In this document: piece by piece, positions 9,890 to 20,787 of the stretch
Layout of the letters: each line of letters begins with the position of its first letter
How positions within the stretch are numbered: the first letter of the stretch is position 1
Source: Datnioides undecimradiatus
Lineage: Eukaryota; Chordata; Actinopteri; Lobotiformes; Datnioididae
Assembly: GCA_008933995.1 (NCBI GenBank)
Contig: WARS01000043.1
Location: forward strand, 2,780,001 to 2,844,000
Direction of reading: 5' to 3'
DNA: 64,000 bases
Notes under the pieces: model-generated
What the model was told of the DNA's origin: nothing
Seen by the model: only the letters and a program-made list of their open reading frames with translations
Databases searched by the model: none
Made by a program: the position numbers and the translations under genes

Positions 9890-10279
9890 GTTGCTGGGAG
9901 ATTGCTGTCCATCCAAGAGGTCCCTCCCTGTGGGTCCTCACTTTCACTCCGAGCCCTTCCCTTCCGTCGGCTTGTATCGGTTGCTGCCGGCGTAGCGGCT
10001 GCTACGGCAGCGGCCACAGGAAGGAGGCTGGAGGAGGGACTGACGTGTTTGGAAGAGGTCGGGGTTTGGCGGCCCAGCTTCTCGTCTCGCTCCGCATCTT
10101 CGACTAACGGGGCAGCGGCGACTCCCTCTCTCATGGCCGCCTCCTCCTGCTCTGTGACAGGCGGACGCTTCGCAGGCGCGACGGCGGGGCTTGTTGCAGC
10201 CGAGGAGGCCGGCGCAGCACTTGCCGCTTGAGTCGTCGAGTGGTGGAAGAGTTCCTCGGAGCACGAGCGAGCTGGAGTA
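9890..10279 (-). CDS. limch1: limch1 candidate cassette exon B (Ala/Ser/Pro-rich, 390 nt)
   Basis: This second candidate optional exon is also phase 2-2 with a length that is a multiple of three. It encodes 129 residues, including TPARSCSEELFHHSTTQAAS, PAVAPAKRPPVTEQEEAAMR, EGVAAAPLVEDAERDEKLGR, QTPTSSKHVSPSSSLLPVAA and DTSRRKGRARSESEDPQGGT, ending SWMDSNLPA. The acceptor has a good pyrimidine tract (GCTTTGCTTTCTGCAG at 10280) and the donor is CAAC|GTGAGC at 9889. The frame stops immediately after the donor (TGA inside GTGAGC), as expected if the exon ends there. Composition and strong splice signals support a real exon. I cannot name a mammalian counterpart. Other frames across this GC-rich block are also partly open, which lowers certainty. 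Confidence 0.62.
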
Positions 10280-12482
10280 CTGCAGAAAGCAAAGCAAACT
10301 AAAAACGTACCGCTGCCTGGTTATCATCCTACATCATCAGACAGCATTCCTCTGGAGGAGCCAGTACGGAGGCTTTTTTGGAGACATAAATCAAAAAAGA
10401 ACACAGCAAAGCACGGTCACAAGCTCTTCAGAGCAGAACGCATGTGGAAACAAACGGAGGCCTCAAAGCAAAACGCACTGCAATGCCCTGTCGCATGTCA
10501 TCCTGTGATGAAACGCTGCTCATTATTGGACAATAAAGCCCCAGATTGCACGGCAGGGAGGGACGGGCTGTGAAAAGGCCAGACGTCAGCTCCAGCCGGC
10601 TCAGGGTCAGGGAAGGAAGAAGGCCTCATTTCCTTACATCCTGAGGGTGGGTCGCATGTTCGCGTTCCCCCGGTGTGTGTGTGTGTGTGTGTGTGTGATT
10701 GTGTGTGTCACCGCTGTATATAAGCGTGTGTTATTGAAGGTGTGTGTGGGGTATTGTTCAAAGGTCAAAAGCGAGATTATTGGAAACTGGATGGCACTCG
10801 TGCATTTTCTCAGGTTCGGGTTTTTCTTCCATTCAGATACACTATTACGATTGTTCTGTCACCCAGCTGCATCCCTGGGTTGTCTGGATGAATAATACAT
10901 TTCCGCTCAGGCTAGGAAAAACACTGATAACACCTAACGCACCCACCGTATGGCTAGATGTCGCCTCTGCTCCGACGCTATCAAAACAAACCGACAGAAA
11001 CAACCGTACCGGCAACAGAGAGATGTGTCACAGTCTGATCGGCAACTGCACGCGCCGAGATGTTGTTTTTGTTTTGTTTCTAAAAGCACGAACTCCTGGC
11101 AACACTGCAACGGCCAAATTCCAACTTCAGTTTTCTTTTGGGAAACTGCAAGCTGTTACCGTCTAAAGAAGCTCATATCAAAGCCTTTTACAAACATCCT
11201 AGAAACCCCCCTTTTTTCCCTTGGAACGCGGCTGTGCACAAGTCAGATTTCTTTTTCACTCCCTTGAAACGCTGACAATCCAATCAATGTCGTGTCGTCC
11301 GTGCCAGAAAAAGCTGGAAACTGGGGGGGGTGTAACTCTAATATCGCTCCAACAGGACCGTGAATGAAACGTCTGCTGGACTAGGAAATAACAACGGACA
11401 GGGCCAGATTGTGAAATAACAACCCCCGGACTGACATTTTCCAAGAGAGCAACGCTGCGATCACACATCATAGGGGATGTCTGCACGGTGAAAAGCACAA
11501 CATTGTGTGTTGACAGCTCATAGTCTGCACCTTGCTACCTGACACCAAGTGTGCGTGACCCCTGGCTGACCTGCCGGGCAGACTGTGTGTAACGACGGTG
11601 GGTTAAACATGTAACTTGGTTGTCGTTGAGCGCCGAAACTCTCTGCTGTGCTCTGGAAACAATGATCTGGTGCAGAGGAAAAGAGGCTGGATGGAAACAC
11701 CGGCTGTGAGAATGTAAACTACATTCTACCAAAAGAAGAAGTCCCCAGTGAAAGCTGTGCAGGGCGGAGCGCGTGGGTTACCCTGGTTAACTGGGGCAGC
11801 TGCGGTCCTGCCGAGGTTCGCATGCGAGATTTTTATTTTAGCATTTGAAATAGCAAAGATTGTTCTTTTTTTCCATCTTCACAGGGACTCTCAGTGACAA
11901 ATATCTCAATATGTGCGCATAAAACTGGAGTTGCATGGCTGGGTATTAAGTGGGGTTATTTTCCATTGATTTGGGTCAGCTGTTCCTTCAACAAAACAAA
12001 AGGTAAGGTGCAATGAGAAGCTAGATTTAGAGTTAGATCAGATTGTATCATGCTAGTAGCTGCTAATGTAGCCTTGGGCCGCTGGCCTCAGGGGGGTGAG
12101 GACTGCACTGCAGGGGTCTGGTAAGCTTAATTCTTTCTAATTCAATACCCGAATGCATTTAGAAATTCGCAGTCGTCAACCCAGAGCAACGCTGCCGCAA
12201 GTGGCATCATTTGAGGCAGTTTATCAGACTTGCTGTGGCTCCATACGGAGACACAAAAACCAGTTGTACTGCACAAGACCTGTAAACAGACTTTGAGGTT
12301 TTAAATGACGGACAACATTTGAAAATTCAAAAACAATACCGGGAAATGATCACTATAAAAATACAAACAAATGATTTCAAACCCTGTCAGACGCTGTTAT
12401 CTGTTAGATTGGGTTGGTTATTAATCAGAACCATGTCAACTGCTGATTTGGTGTGTTCAGGAAAACGTATGAAGGTGAAAAC
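10280..12482 (-). other. Intron between cassette exons A and B
   Basis: About 2.2 kb. It contains a GT microsatellite at 10673-10697. I see no further exon, gene or mobile element. Confidence 0.6.
10673..10697. repeat. GT microsatellite
   Basis: Twelve GT units followed by a short imperfect extension. Confidence 0.95.
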
Positions 12483-12758
12483 CTTTGCTCGGAGGTGACC
12501 GTCAGGTGAGTTACAGTCTCCACGGGGGGCTCTGCATGGGGCCGGGGGAGGCAACAGGGCAGAGGCTCACTGCTCCTCCTCCCGCCTGCTGCATGGATCT
12601 CAACGCGAGGCTCGGGGCCAGTCTGCTCCCCTTTCTCCTCCTCATCCGTTTCAGACCGGTTCTCCTTCTGAATCTGTATCTGGGGTTCAAGGGGCGGGGT
12701 GGGGGACGGTCTCGGAGACTCTCTACGTGGGGCGTCTAAGCTAGGGATCTCACTGGGA
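12483..12758 (-). CDS. limch1: limch1 candidate cassette exon A (Pro/Glu-rich, 276 nt)
   Basis: This candidate optional exon is in phase 2-2 and its length is a multiple of three, so it can be included or skipped without changing frame. It encodes 91 residues: PSEIPSLDAPRRESPRPSPT, PPLEPQIQIQKENRSETDEE, EKGEQTGPEPRVEIHAAGGR and RSSEPLPCCLPRPHAEPPVE, then TVTHLTVTSEQ. Low-complexity charged and Pro/Ser composition resembles disordered cytoskeletal linkers, and the frame has no stop across the exon. The acceptor is TGCAACAG at 12759 (a second AG at 12753 would remove six bases in frame). The donor is CAAAG|GTTTTC at 12482, which is weak. A TG repeat begins about 26 nt upstream. It lies where longer LIMCH1 isoforms carry extra exons. 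No direct homologue is recalled, so this is inferred from frame, phase and composition. Confidence 0.6.
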
Positions 12759-12783
12759 CTGTTGCATCAACCCGTTCACACGC

Positions 12784-12811
12784 CACACACACACACACAC
12801 ACACACACACA
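12784..12811. repeat. CA/TG microsatellite next to cassette exon A
   Basis: Fourteen CA units. On the transcribed strand this is a TG tract ending about 26 nt before the acceptor of the candidate cassette exon. Confidence 0.95.
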
Positions 12812-12970
12812 GGGGGACGTAATCAAAAATTAGCAACGACGACACGAGGACGACCGTGACGGGATGGTCGCAAGACACGTGGCACACAGATGCAACATAG
12901 GTTCACACATGGGAGGTGAGAGGAGGATGGAGGGGGAACAATAGATGCAAATGAAGGGGGTGGAGAAAAA

Positions 12971-12973
<3 letters not shown>

Positions 12974-13005
<32 letters not shown>
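12974..13005. repeat. CA/TG microsatellite
   Basis: Sixteen CA units preceded by an A run (12966-12974). Confidence 0.95.
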
Positions 13006-13009
<4 letters not shown>

Positions 13010-13960
13010 ATCCTAGAGCTGATCAGAGCACATTACGGATCCACTCAGCCGGCAGAAACCTGAAGCTTCTGCAGTGAGAGCCACCGATGGATCGAAATGC
13101 GCGCAGTCCTGGGCGGTGACGTGCCAAACCGGTGAACGCCAGCAACGCCGCCAGAATACAGCCTGCTTGGTTTTCGTCTGCGGGGCGCATTTAGACTTTT
13201 TGGGTTTTTTTTTTGCTTCCTCGGAGCCGGAGCCAATGAAAACGCACATCTGGCGTCCATCAGCCACTCCCACATGCGCGGCGCCGGACAGAGAAAAATA
13301 ATCAGCAGCTGAAATGTTGAATTGCAGACATCTGACACGAGAGGCGCCCACTGTTGCACAATGTTTGAACAACACAGAAGTAACTCAAACACATGCTGGT
13401 GGGTATTAGATATAGTGAATAATAAACTTATGAGTTGTTTTGAAACAGCTGCACTCACTCTGCCAATCCATCATGTCACGTCATCGTCTTCTCCCGCCCT
13501 GATTTAATTACTTTATGCCCAGAGTTTCTCATGTTAACTTAACTCAAAACATGTAATGAGGAAAGTAGTTCATATAATATCAATATCATCATTTAATGTT
13601 GCTGGACTTCCTCTGGGTCTAATGACATTTTAAGCTACGGGCAGAGATTTGAGCGACAGCGACCTTTAACTCTAACAGGTCTTCATCTGCAGCAAATCGA
13701 TTCAAGCTAAAACAAATGAGCAGATTATGATGCAGTTGCACGCCTCCCGACAGTCTGCAGAGGCATCCGGCGAACAGCTCAGCTCTGCGATGGTTCAGCC
13801 TACCCTCAAATCCATTATCTGACATGTATGCATCAGCTCAGCTATTAAACAGGTTCATGCATGTGCACCTGCAGATGAACTAAGTGTAACCTACTGGTTA
13901 ACACTGCGTCTGCTTTTACAGAAACGCACTTCCTTTACTTACTATGACATCATCACTCAC

Positions 13961-14219
13961 CTGAACGGTCTGTCGCCCCCTATAGGGGAAGTAGCTGTAC
14001 TCCAACTCTTGCGTCCACCCTCCTCTTTATCGCCCCTCTTCTTGCGGAGCGGCGTGGGCACATACCCACTCTGGTTGCTCTTGTTGGGCAGGTACTGGTT
14101 AAAGGGCATGGCAGTCCGCGGCTCGCTGACTGACGTCCGCCGCGCCGACATGTCGTCCTTGCGGACGTCCGGCATCCTCCTGTGGGGGGGTCCGTCAGAC
14201 TCTGAGTCACTACCGCGGC
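13961..14219 (-). CDS. limch1: limch1 exon: linker with [11 protein letters not shown] block
   Basis: This 259-nt exon completes a Gly codon and encodes 85 residues, among them [60 protein letters not shown] and [16 protein letters not shown]. It matches the LIMCH1 segment from '[18 protein letters not shown]' to 'SPLGGERPFR'. The acceptor is CTCCAACAG at 14220 and the donor is TTCAG|GTGAGT at 13960. It enters in phase 1 and leaves in phase 2. The AG left at its 3' end can pair with three different downstream exons (12758, 10279 or 8597), giving Ser, Ser or Arg at the junction, so this is the branch point for alternative splicing. Confidence 0.95.
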
Positions 14220-17200
14220 CTGTTGGAGGGAGAGGTGAGAGATGGTCACTTCTACATCTTCTGCTAAAAGGTAACTGACTGAAAACTCAGTCATTATACA
14301 TAAATTACTTACAAAACGCTGGAAAACAACATATTCCAACAAAATGTGCCACTGCATTCTGGTAATAAGCAATTTTACAAATGTGTGTGATCCAAAACAA
14401 CACAGGTTCATTAAACACCAAATGAACTGTATTGTTTTTTTTTACTCCATGCTAAAGTTTTGCTGCACAGTGCCTCTGTTGTGTGCTATTAACCTTCAGA
14501 ACGATAATATGCTTCATGATCTCCCCTTTAACTATCCCCGAGAGCAAGACGCACCGAGCGTGCCAAGTCATTGTCACAGAGAGAGAGAGAGAGAGATGGA
14601 CAGAGCGTGGAGGGGGGTGAATCCAGAGACGAGCGCAGCAGAGAAACAGCCGATTGCCGATTTCTAATCTCTGAATAAAAATACCTCTTCAACTCTGCAG
14701 AATTACTCCCAAGGCGTTGCATCATGTGGGCCTGTAAAACATTAAAGTGCTGTTTCAGTGTTATTATGTGCAGTGCATTCCAGTGGATGCACATAAATCA
14801 GCCCTGCACAGGTTGATGGCCTGTTTTTAACGAAACAAAGCAAGGGGCATAAATCATCACCAAATTTGTATTGTGCGGCTCGTGATGACTGAGCTCTAGC
14901 CCGCGGTTCGGAAGAATTCACTTAGGATGCCGCTGCGTCCGCCTGCATCGCGCTGTAAACACACCGTTAGCTCTTTAATGTCGGCGGCAACACCTGGCTT
15001 TGCAGAAGTGCACCGCTCAAGGACTTTCCCTGCTCGGCGTCTTAAATTCCTCCGCAAGATGTTCATGTGTGATCCTCAGAGCACAGGGAAAAGAGGGAAC
15101 GAGGATAAAGCTGACTGAGGACATCACATGTTTACATTTCCTCTGAGGTGTAGTCAGCATACCGGTCGTCTCCGGTATGCTTTTGCAAATGCTAGTGCAA
15201 ATTCAACATTTTGAAGGCGCCGGTAATGGATACCTGCAGCCTGGCTTTACCCAAGGTCACACAGAATTCCTCTCCAAGATGTTCAGCACATGTGCTACTG
15301 GAATTCCCCCCTCTCTCTCTCCCTCTATAACCTATGAATTTATGACTCAATGTATGTATATTCCAAGAATAAAGCTGCAGCTTCAAGCAGATCTAAACTG
15401 TAAAACCTTCCCGGAGCTCTGAACAGATGCGTGTGGATGCAGCCGCCGGCTCTCAGTGGAAACAAATGTCGGGTTCTGAACTTGTGAAAACCTCGGTTTC
15501 TATCAATAGACTTCTTCGCTTTTATGCGGCCTGAAAGACTGACAGATCAAGGTCCAAAGGAGGCCTTGAGGTATCTGCACGCCCACCAATGAACGGTTCA
15601 ATTACGACTCTTAACCCATATCAATTGGAAACATGAGTGACTCCGCCATCCCAGTCGATCCATCCTTAAGGAGCAACATATGTCTTTACGGGGTGATCTG
15701 CCTTCCCTGCACATATGGGAACACTGAAGCTCGGGGGGGAACATTCATCATGGGTCAGCGCCACGCTGTGCCAGAGCTTCACACGAGCTTATTTACAGCA
15801 ATAATCGTCAACACGCAGTGACGCAAAGGGAGGAGTAAAAGCCGCGGAGTCGAGTTCAGCGCGTGTCGCAGTGACTGAAGAGCAGCAACGGCGTGACAGA
15901 TGAAAGCGTCGACATGAAATGAGTGATGACATTTTGGGGAAAGTCATTTTTTTGTGTGTTTGTAACAAAACTACATGCAAATTACTCATTGTGATGTTGA
16001 TGTAGCATGTGATAAAACCTTTGTCAACAGACGCCTCATCATGTTGCTGCAGACACCAGCTTGTCTGAGTCATTAGTGGCACCGAGGATAACAAGATTAC
16101 GTAAGTGAGGGAAAGCGGCGCACTGCTGATGTCGTTCAATGCAGTTCAGACTTAAAGGAACACATTTTCAACCCTGCCGTCAATCGATTCACCTGCCAGT
16201 CACTTTCTAGATCAACATACTGATTGTTTTGGTCTGTAAAATGTCAGGAATAGTGAAAAGTGTCCACACAAGTTCTCAGAGTTCAAGGCGGTGTCTTCAA
16301 ATGTTTTGCTTTATCAACCCCGAGCCCAAAGATATTCAGTTTGATATGAGAAAAGCAGCAAAACAGCATTTCCTGCCATTTTTGCATGAAAAATGCAAAA
16401 GAGCCTTTGACTTGCGAAGGGTTCTGTCCTCCTAAATACTTGACTATAGGAGCCACCGGCAGCACAACGTCTCTTTTATCAACACTGCGTCCGTTTAACG
16501 AAAAGCGGATCGCCAATATTGAATCAGAGATCGAGTTAAACTCCTCTCCCTGTCCCTTAATTACCGGCAGGGCGAAGTCAGTTTACAGAGCTGAAGAGTC
16601 AAAAGGGTTTTTTTTTATAAAGGTCAGGGCAGGGAAAACCTGAGTTTGCCGCTCGCGATTATAAATGGATGCTCTTGTTCTGGGTGCAGTCAAAGCTCCG
16701 TGTGATTGGAGGAAAACTGCATTGTTATCCTGTTGTCGCTTCTCTGGTTTGTGCCTCCTGGGTCTGACAATGATAGTCTGATGCCTTCAATAGCAGCGAG
16801 GGCTTACAGATCCTATCCAGTCTGTTACCGGAGGACATATGCACATCTGCACTATGACTTACTGACCTTCCCATCCCTCCGTGCGTGACAGAACAAACTG
16901 TTACTCACTATATGGTAAATAATAAACACGCCCATATTTTAAATTGTGTAGGGATCAGTTGGCAGTTTTCGGAAGAAGGTGTTAATTTGGATGAGCGGTG
17001 GGCACATGGGAGAGGAGCAGCCTAACGATGTGACTAATCAGCTGCGGGCTTCATGCGTTGGTGGACAGATTGACTGCGGTGAAGCTGGTGAAGTAGGAAC
17101 AGTGTTTAATATATTGCCTAATGGCAGCTTTATGTTACGTCTATTGAGACTCTGGCTACACGCCTGCATCCAATAACATCAACATCCAGCAAGGTTTGTC

Positions 17201-19307
17201 ATTAATTTGACTTTGGGGTGACAGCAGCAGTTTCCTTCGCACTTCCCTCAAAACCAAAGCGCTCAGACGGGACGCCCGGCCTCACTCTGTGTTGTCCCAC
17301 ACGGTGAAGCGTACATTAAGCTCCGCAAGGACTGCTGTAACCTTTGATAGGCTGTCATTAAAATAAAAAAAAAAAGGGTCAAATTCAAATTAAGCATCAG
17401 ACAGCTTTCAATGACGGCGACGTAAGGTGCTCGTACGCAGCCGAGCTCGCTTTCTGACGGGATATTTGATTTCAAACTCGCAGCTGTTTGCGGTTCATGT
17501 TTGTCTTATAAACTGACACAATGGCAGCGATGACAGCCGCTCAGCTAACGTGGTGATGTGCGCGTTAACACCAGTAGTGTCTATTGATTGACTCAGTCTT
17601 GATGGAGGTCCAACCACCTTGGAAGAGGATCTTTGTAGGGAAATCCTGAAGCACACAACTGCGCACCGAACAGCATTCATGGAAGACATCAGGCTGGGAG
17701 ATTGAACAGCACCTGTCGGCCGCACGGCCGTTTCTATGACAACTCCTAATCAAAACAGACTCATGAAAGAGCGGGTTGCAAGGGAGACACAATCAATCAT
17801 ACATTGATGTCCTGGTACAGCACTTCACATCCAAAAACAGGCTGTAGGACAACGTCTGCACATCTTCTGACACATTTTAGCACTGAAACTCAGACTCTGT
17901 GGGATAAGTGTGAAGGATAAACTGGTAGCTGAAAGCTGGGGGAAACAGAGCTGCTGCCAGATCAGTCAAGTGTCACATCAAAACCACTGAAGGACATCAT
18001 TCATAGCAACCACACCCCTCTCTGTGCTTTGTCTCACTGTAACAGGACGCTTCATCCCGTCCTGCCTCTGTAGCGCTGTCACTCATCTCAGTCCACACTT
18101 GGAGGGAGTTATCAAGCGACTGTAGCCCGGGACGACGGGCTCAAACAGCTCAGCACAGAGCCACTTTTGTGTGGATGTCAACGGCAGAGCTGGAAATCCT
18201 CACCGAGAGGCGTCTCGAACGCGGCTGGGGCTGCAAGGCTGGACAGGCACGATGGCCGGGGCCCACGCAGATGCAGGCGTAGATAAAATAGCTGTGGGAA
18301 TTGCAGAATTGCTGCAACACGCAAAAAACCCCAAAATTGAGTACAATATTGATAAGATCTGATGCGTAATCAGCAAATTACTACACTCAGGTGCAATTTT
18401 TAAAGATCAAATCGAACCTGGACTCTTCTAACTCTCCTGCCACCGTCGTTTTATCAGCTGCATCAAATTTTTTAAGCGCCTCCACAAAGAACAACAAATA
18501 AATGTCTTGCGCTGTGCGTCACTTGACAGTAGTGCAATTAGATGTCATGCTGGTGGGGCCCGTGCTAACGTTGCGTAACCGAAATGTGCCTGAAACAAAA
18601 ACAGATGTGACAGTGTTTGCTATTGTAACCAGGCTCCTGCAGTTTCTGACACTGCAGATTGACATCAGATAGGAGCGATGCGAGATCTGACACAGAGAGG
18701 CTTTGCTCTTCCCGAGAGGAACTTGTGGCGCAAAGTGTATTGAGCCTTTTTCTTGGATTAAGAAAATAATAAAAGACTAATATTAAAAACAAAACCCAAA
18801 CCTAAAACTGAAATGCTAAATTGTTCTGGCCACAGGCTAAAGTTGATCAGAACAAAAACACCCGCACCTGCGCCGAGTTTCTTCCTTTTCACGAGGCATT
18901 TAGCTGTGGCGAAGCTGAAACAATAGCCACGGCCGAACTTCAAAACAAGGCACTGCACTGATATCATTCAGTGTTTTGAAATAGCCTTTAACTAGCGCTG
19001 GGTGTAGCCCTGAGAAAACACAGGGAGGAGAACAACAGGCTTTACTACAGTAGCATTACAAGGACAATGCAACTCATTTATCTGTATACTGTATCTGTGC
19101 GCCCGACTGACCTCAACAAAAGAGTCAGTACTGAATTACTTCCCTTCCACAAGACGGATGATTGGGACTAAAGTGACACAATGGCTATTTAACATATGAA
19201 CTCACCGCTTTTAATATAAAGGGTCATCGCTCAAGTTGCATCACACAATACTAAACGAAAATAAACTGGAGTTGCATTGCGGCGTTCTGTTGATTCGAGC
19301 GTCCTAC
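14220..19307 (-). other. Large intron, no supported exon
   Basis: About 5.1 kb. It contains a GA run at 14578-14595. A protein-like minus-strand frame near 18600-18765 was examined, but it lacks the phase 1-1 splice sites needed here. No mobile element is recognised. Confidence 0.6.
14578..14595. repeat. GA microsatellite
   Basis: About nine uninterrupted GA units. Confidence 0.9.
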
Positions 19308-19506
19308 CATCGCTGCTGCCGCGGGCGACCAGGACGTCCGGCGACGGGGTCTGTCGTGAGCGGGAGCCGAAGGAGTCCAGGCTGTCGAACGAGTCCTCGC
19401 GGCCGTGGCGCGGCGGGGAGAGGGAGTCGCTGCGCTCAGAGTCCCAGCAGTCGATGTAGCCGCTGTCCCGGATGCTGCGTTTCGGGCTCTCTGCCTCCTC
19501 CGCCTC
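19308..19506 (-). CDS. limch1: limch1 exon: Ser-rich LIMCH1 signature segment
   Basis: This 199-nt exon encodes 66 residues, including [50 protein letters not shown] and [16 protein letters not shown]. It is almost identical to the mammalian LIMCH1 sequence and is the best evidence for LIMCH1 rather than LMO7. Several sites such as RHGRED-S and R-Q-T-P-S-P look like kinase targets (inference). The acceptor is AACGTACAG at 19507 and the donor is GATG|GTAGGA at 19307. It enters in phase 0 and leaves in phase 1. The first few residues differ from mammals (EAEEAE for ETDDIE). Confidence 0.96.
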
Positions 19507-20676
19507 CTGTACGTTTGACGTGTGCATTGAAGTTGTATTAAATGCACAAATTAGCGTAAAATGCTTTGTGAAGAGCAACTTCTCCGTACTGTCCGTAGAA
19601 TCTGTGAAACTCCATCTTACTCTGTCCTAGAAAAACTCTCTGTATGCCTCTCGCTTTTTGTTCGTCTTCCTCTCTCTGCATTTTCTCACTTTTTCCTTCT
19701 GCTTACATCTCTCACTGCCACTCTCTCTTCACCTCGGTGACCCCTCCCTTTGTGTGTGTACAGCTGAAACAAGTCTGTGCCGCTAATGGAAGGTGGAGAA
19801 CGGACTTTCCTGTCTACCGAAAGACTTCCTGTTCCTGACCCCTGGACTGCCTGTTATGCAACTCCAAAACCTCCGACAAACTTTGTCCAACGTATATTCA
19901 ATGTTTGCTGAAGCAATGACATCTGACAGCGGGACGCCTCACCAAGCTGCAGCCGGCTGCATTTCAATTCCAGCCCCAATTTCACTAGCTCACGAGCGAG
20001 CTTAAAAGCAACAATTTAATTTTGAATGTGCGCGCCTTATTCTCAAATCTCATTTTATCATTAACCTCTTTTATGTGCCAGGGAAACGTGGCTTTGTTTT
20101 GGTCAGCTGCAAAGAGTGAACATCTGGGAAAGTCATTGCACCGAGTTGGCGGCGGTTTCCCGGTTTTATAGAACACCAAAGAGACGTCACATTGTGGAAT
20201 AAATCGCATGGGGGTGACATCATGGTTATGAGTGATTGTCATAGACTGCGTGCGTGTGTGTATGTGCGTCCTGGGGGCTTTCTTATGCTAACCTTTCCCA
20301 GTCTCGTTGGGTCGGTAAAGAGGAGAAACCAGGTCGAGATCATCGACCCAAGAGCCTGATTCAACGGAGGTCAGCGCTGGACCTCGGGTGGTGATACGCT
20401 GCTTGAGATGACTCCTTGGAGGTCTGCCTACTTTATTTCTCTGCATCCCAAAAAGAAGTGGGCCTGGATAATTTGTGTTTTACTGCAAGACTCAAATCTG
20501 GGATTTTCTGCTTAAAGGAAACTCTCTCCACCCCTACCGTGCTCCACCAGCAGTGGTTGCTAGGAGACTAGAAAACATCTACAACAACAACAACGACTAC
20601 TAACTTTATTGTCCTGGTACTTTAGATAAACATTGCCGTTATATTTTTAGCCTCGGACAAAAATGACTTCGCAAAC
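19507..20676 (-). other. Intron, no other feature seen
   Basis: About 1.2 kb. It has a CT-rich plus-strand stretch near 19660-19750 and no coding or repeat element that I recognise. Confidence 0.7.
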
Positions 20677-20787
20677 CTTTCGCATCTGTGACAGCAGGCC
20701 CTCAAACTCTTTCAGGTCCAGCGTGGGCCCGTTGTAGGAGGTACAGCCGTTGGCAGCACGACCCAGCCAGTAGATGGTGATTAGAAC
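20677..20787 (-). CDS. limch1: limch1 exon: CH domain, last part
   Basis: This 111-nt exon encodes [20 protein letters not shown] then [17 protein letters not shown]. It matches human '[20 protein letters not shown]' and '[17 protein letters not shown]', which end the CH domain and start the linker. The acceptor is TTTTTTTAG at 20788 and the donor is AAG|GTTTGC at 20676. The phase is 0-0 and the length is a multiple of three. The donor is weaker than its neighbours because its +3 base is T, but frame and homology fix the boundary. Confidence 0.95.

Larger units (their letters stand above)
12759..13960 (-). other. Intron upstream of cassette exon A
   Basis: About 1.2 kb containing two CA microsatellites. 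A GC-rich stretch at 13050-13300 has open minus-strand frames but no convincing donor and acceptor pair. Confidence 0.6.

Noticed and set aside
12485..12739. Plus-strand 84-codon frame over cassette exon A
   Set aside because: It is a shadow of the minus-strand candidate exon, with hydrophobic low-complexity composition and no supporting signals.
13050..13300. GC-rich block with open minus-strand frames, considered as another cassette exon
   Set aside because: No acceptor/donor combination in phase 2-2 with reasonable signals; the lysine-rich stretch arises from a homopolymer run.
18600..18765. Minus-strand frame reading SSSREEQSLSVSDLASLLSD, a possible extra limch1 exon
   Set aside because: The intron requires a phase 1-1 exon, and the available AG/GT pairs do not give good phase-1 sites on both sides. 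RNA-seq coverage here would be decisive.
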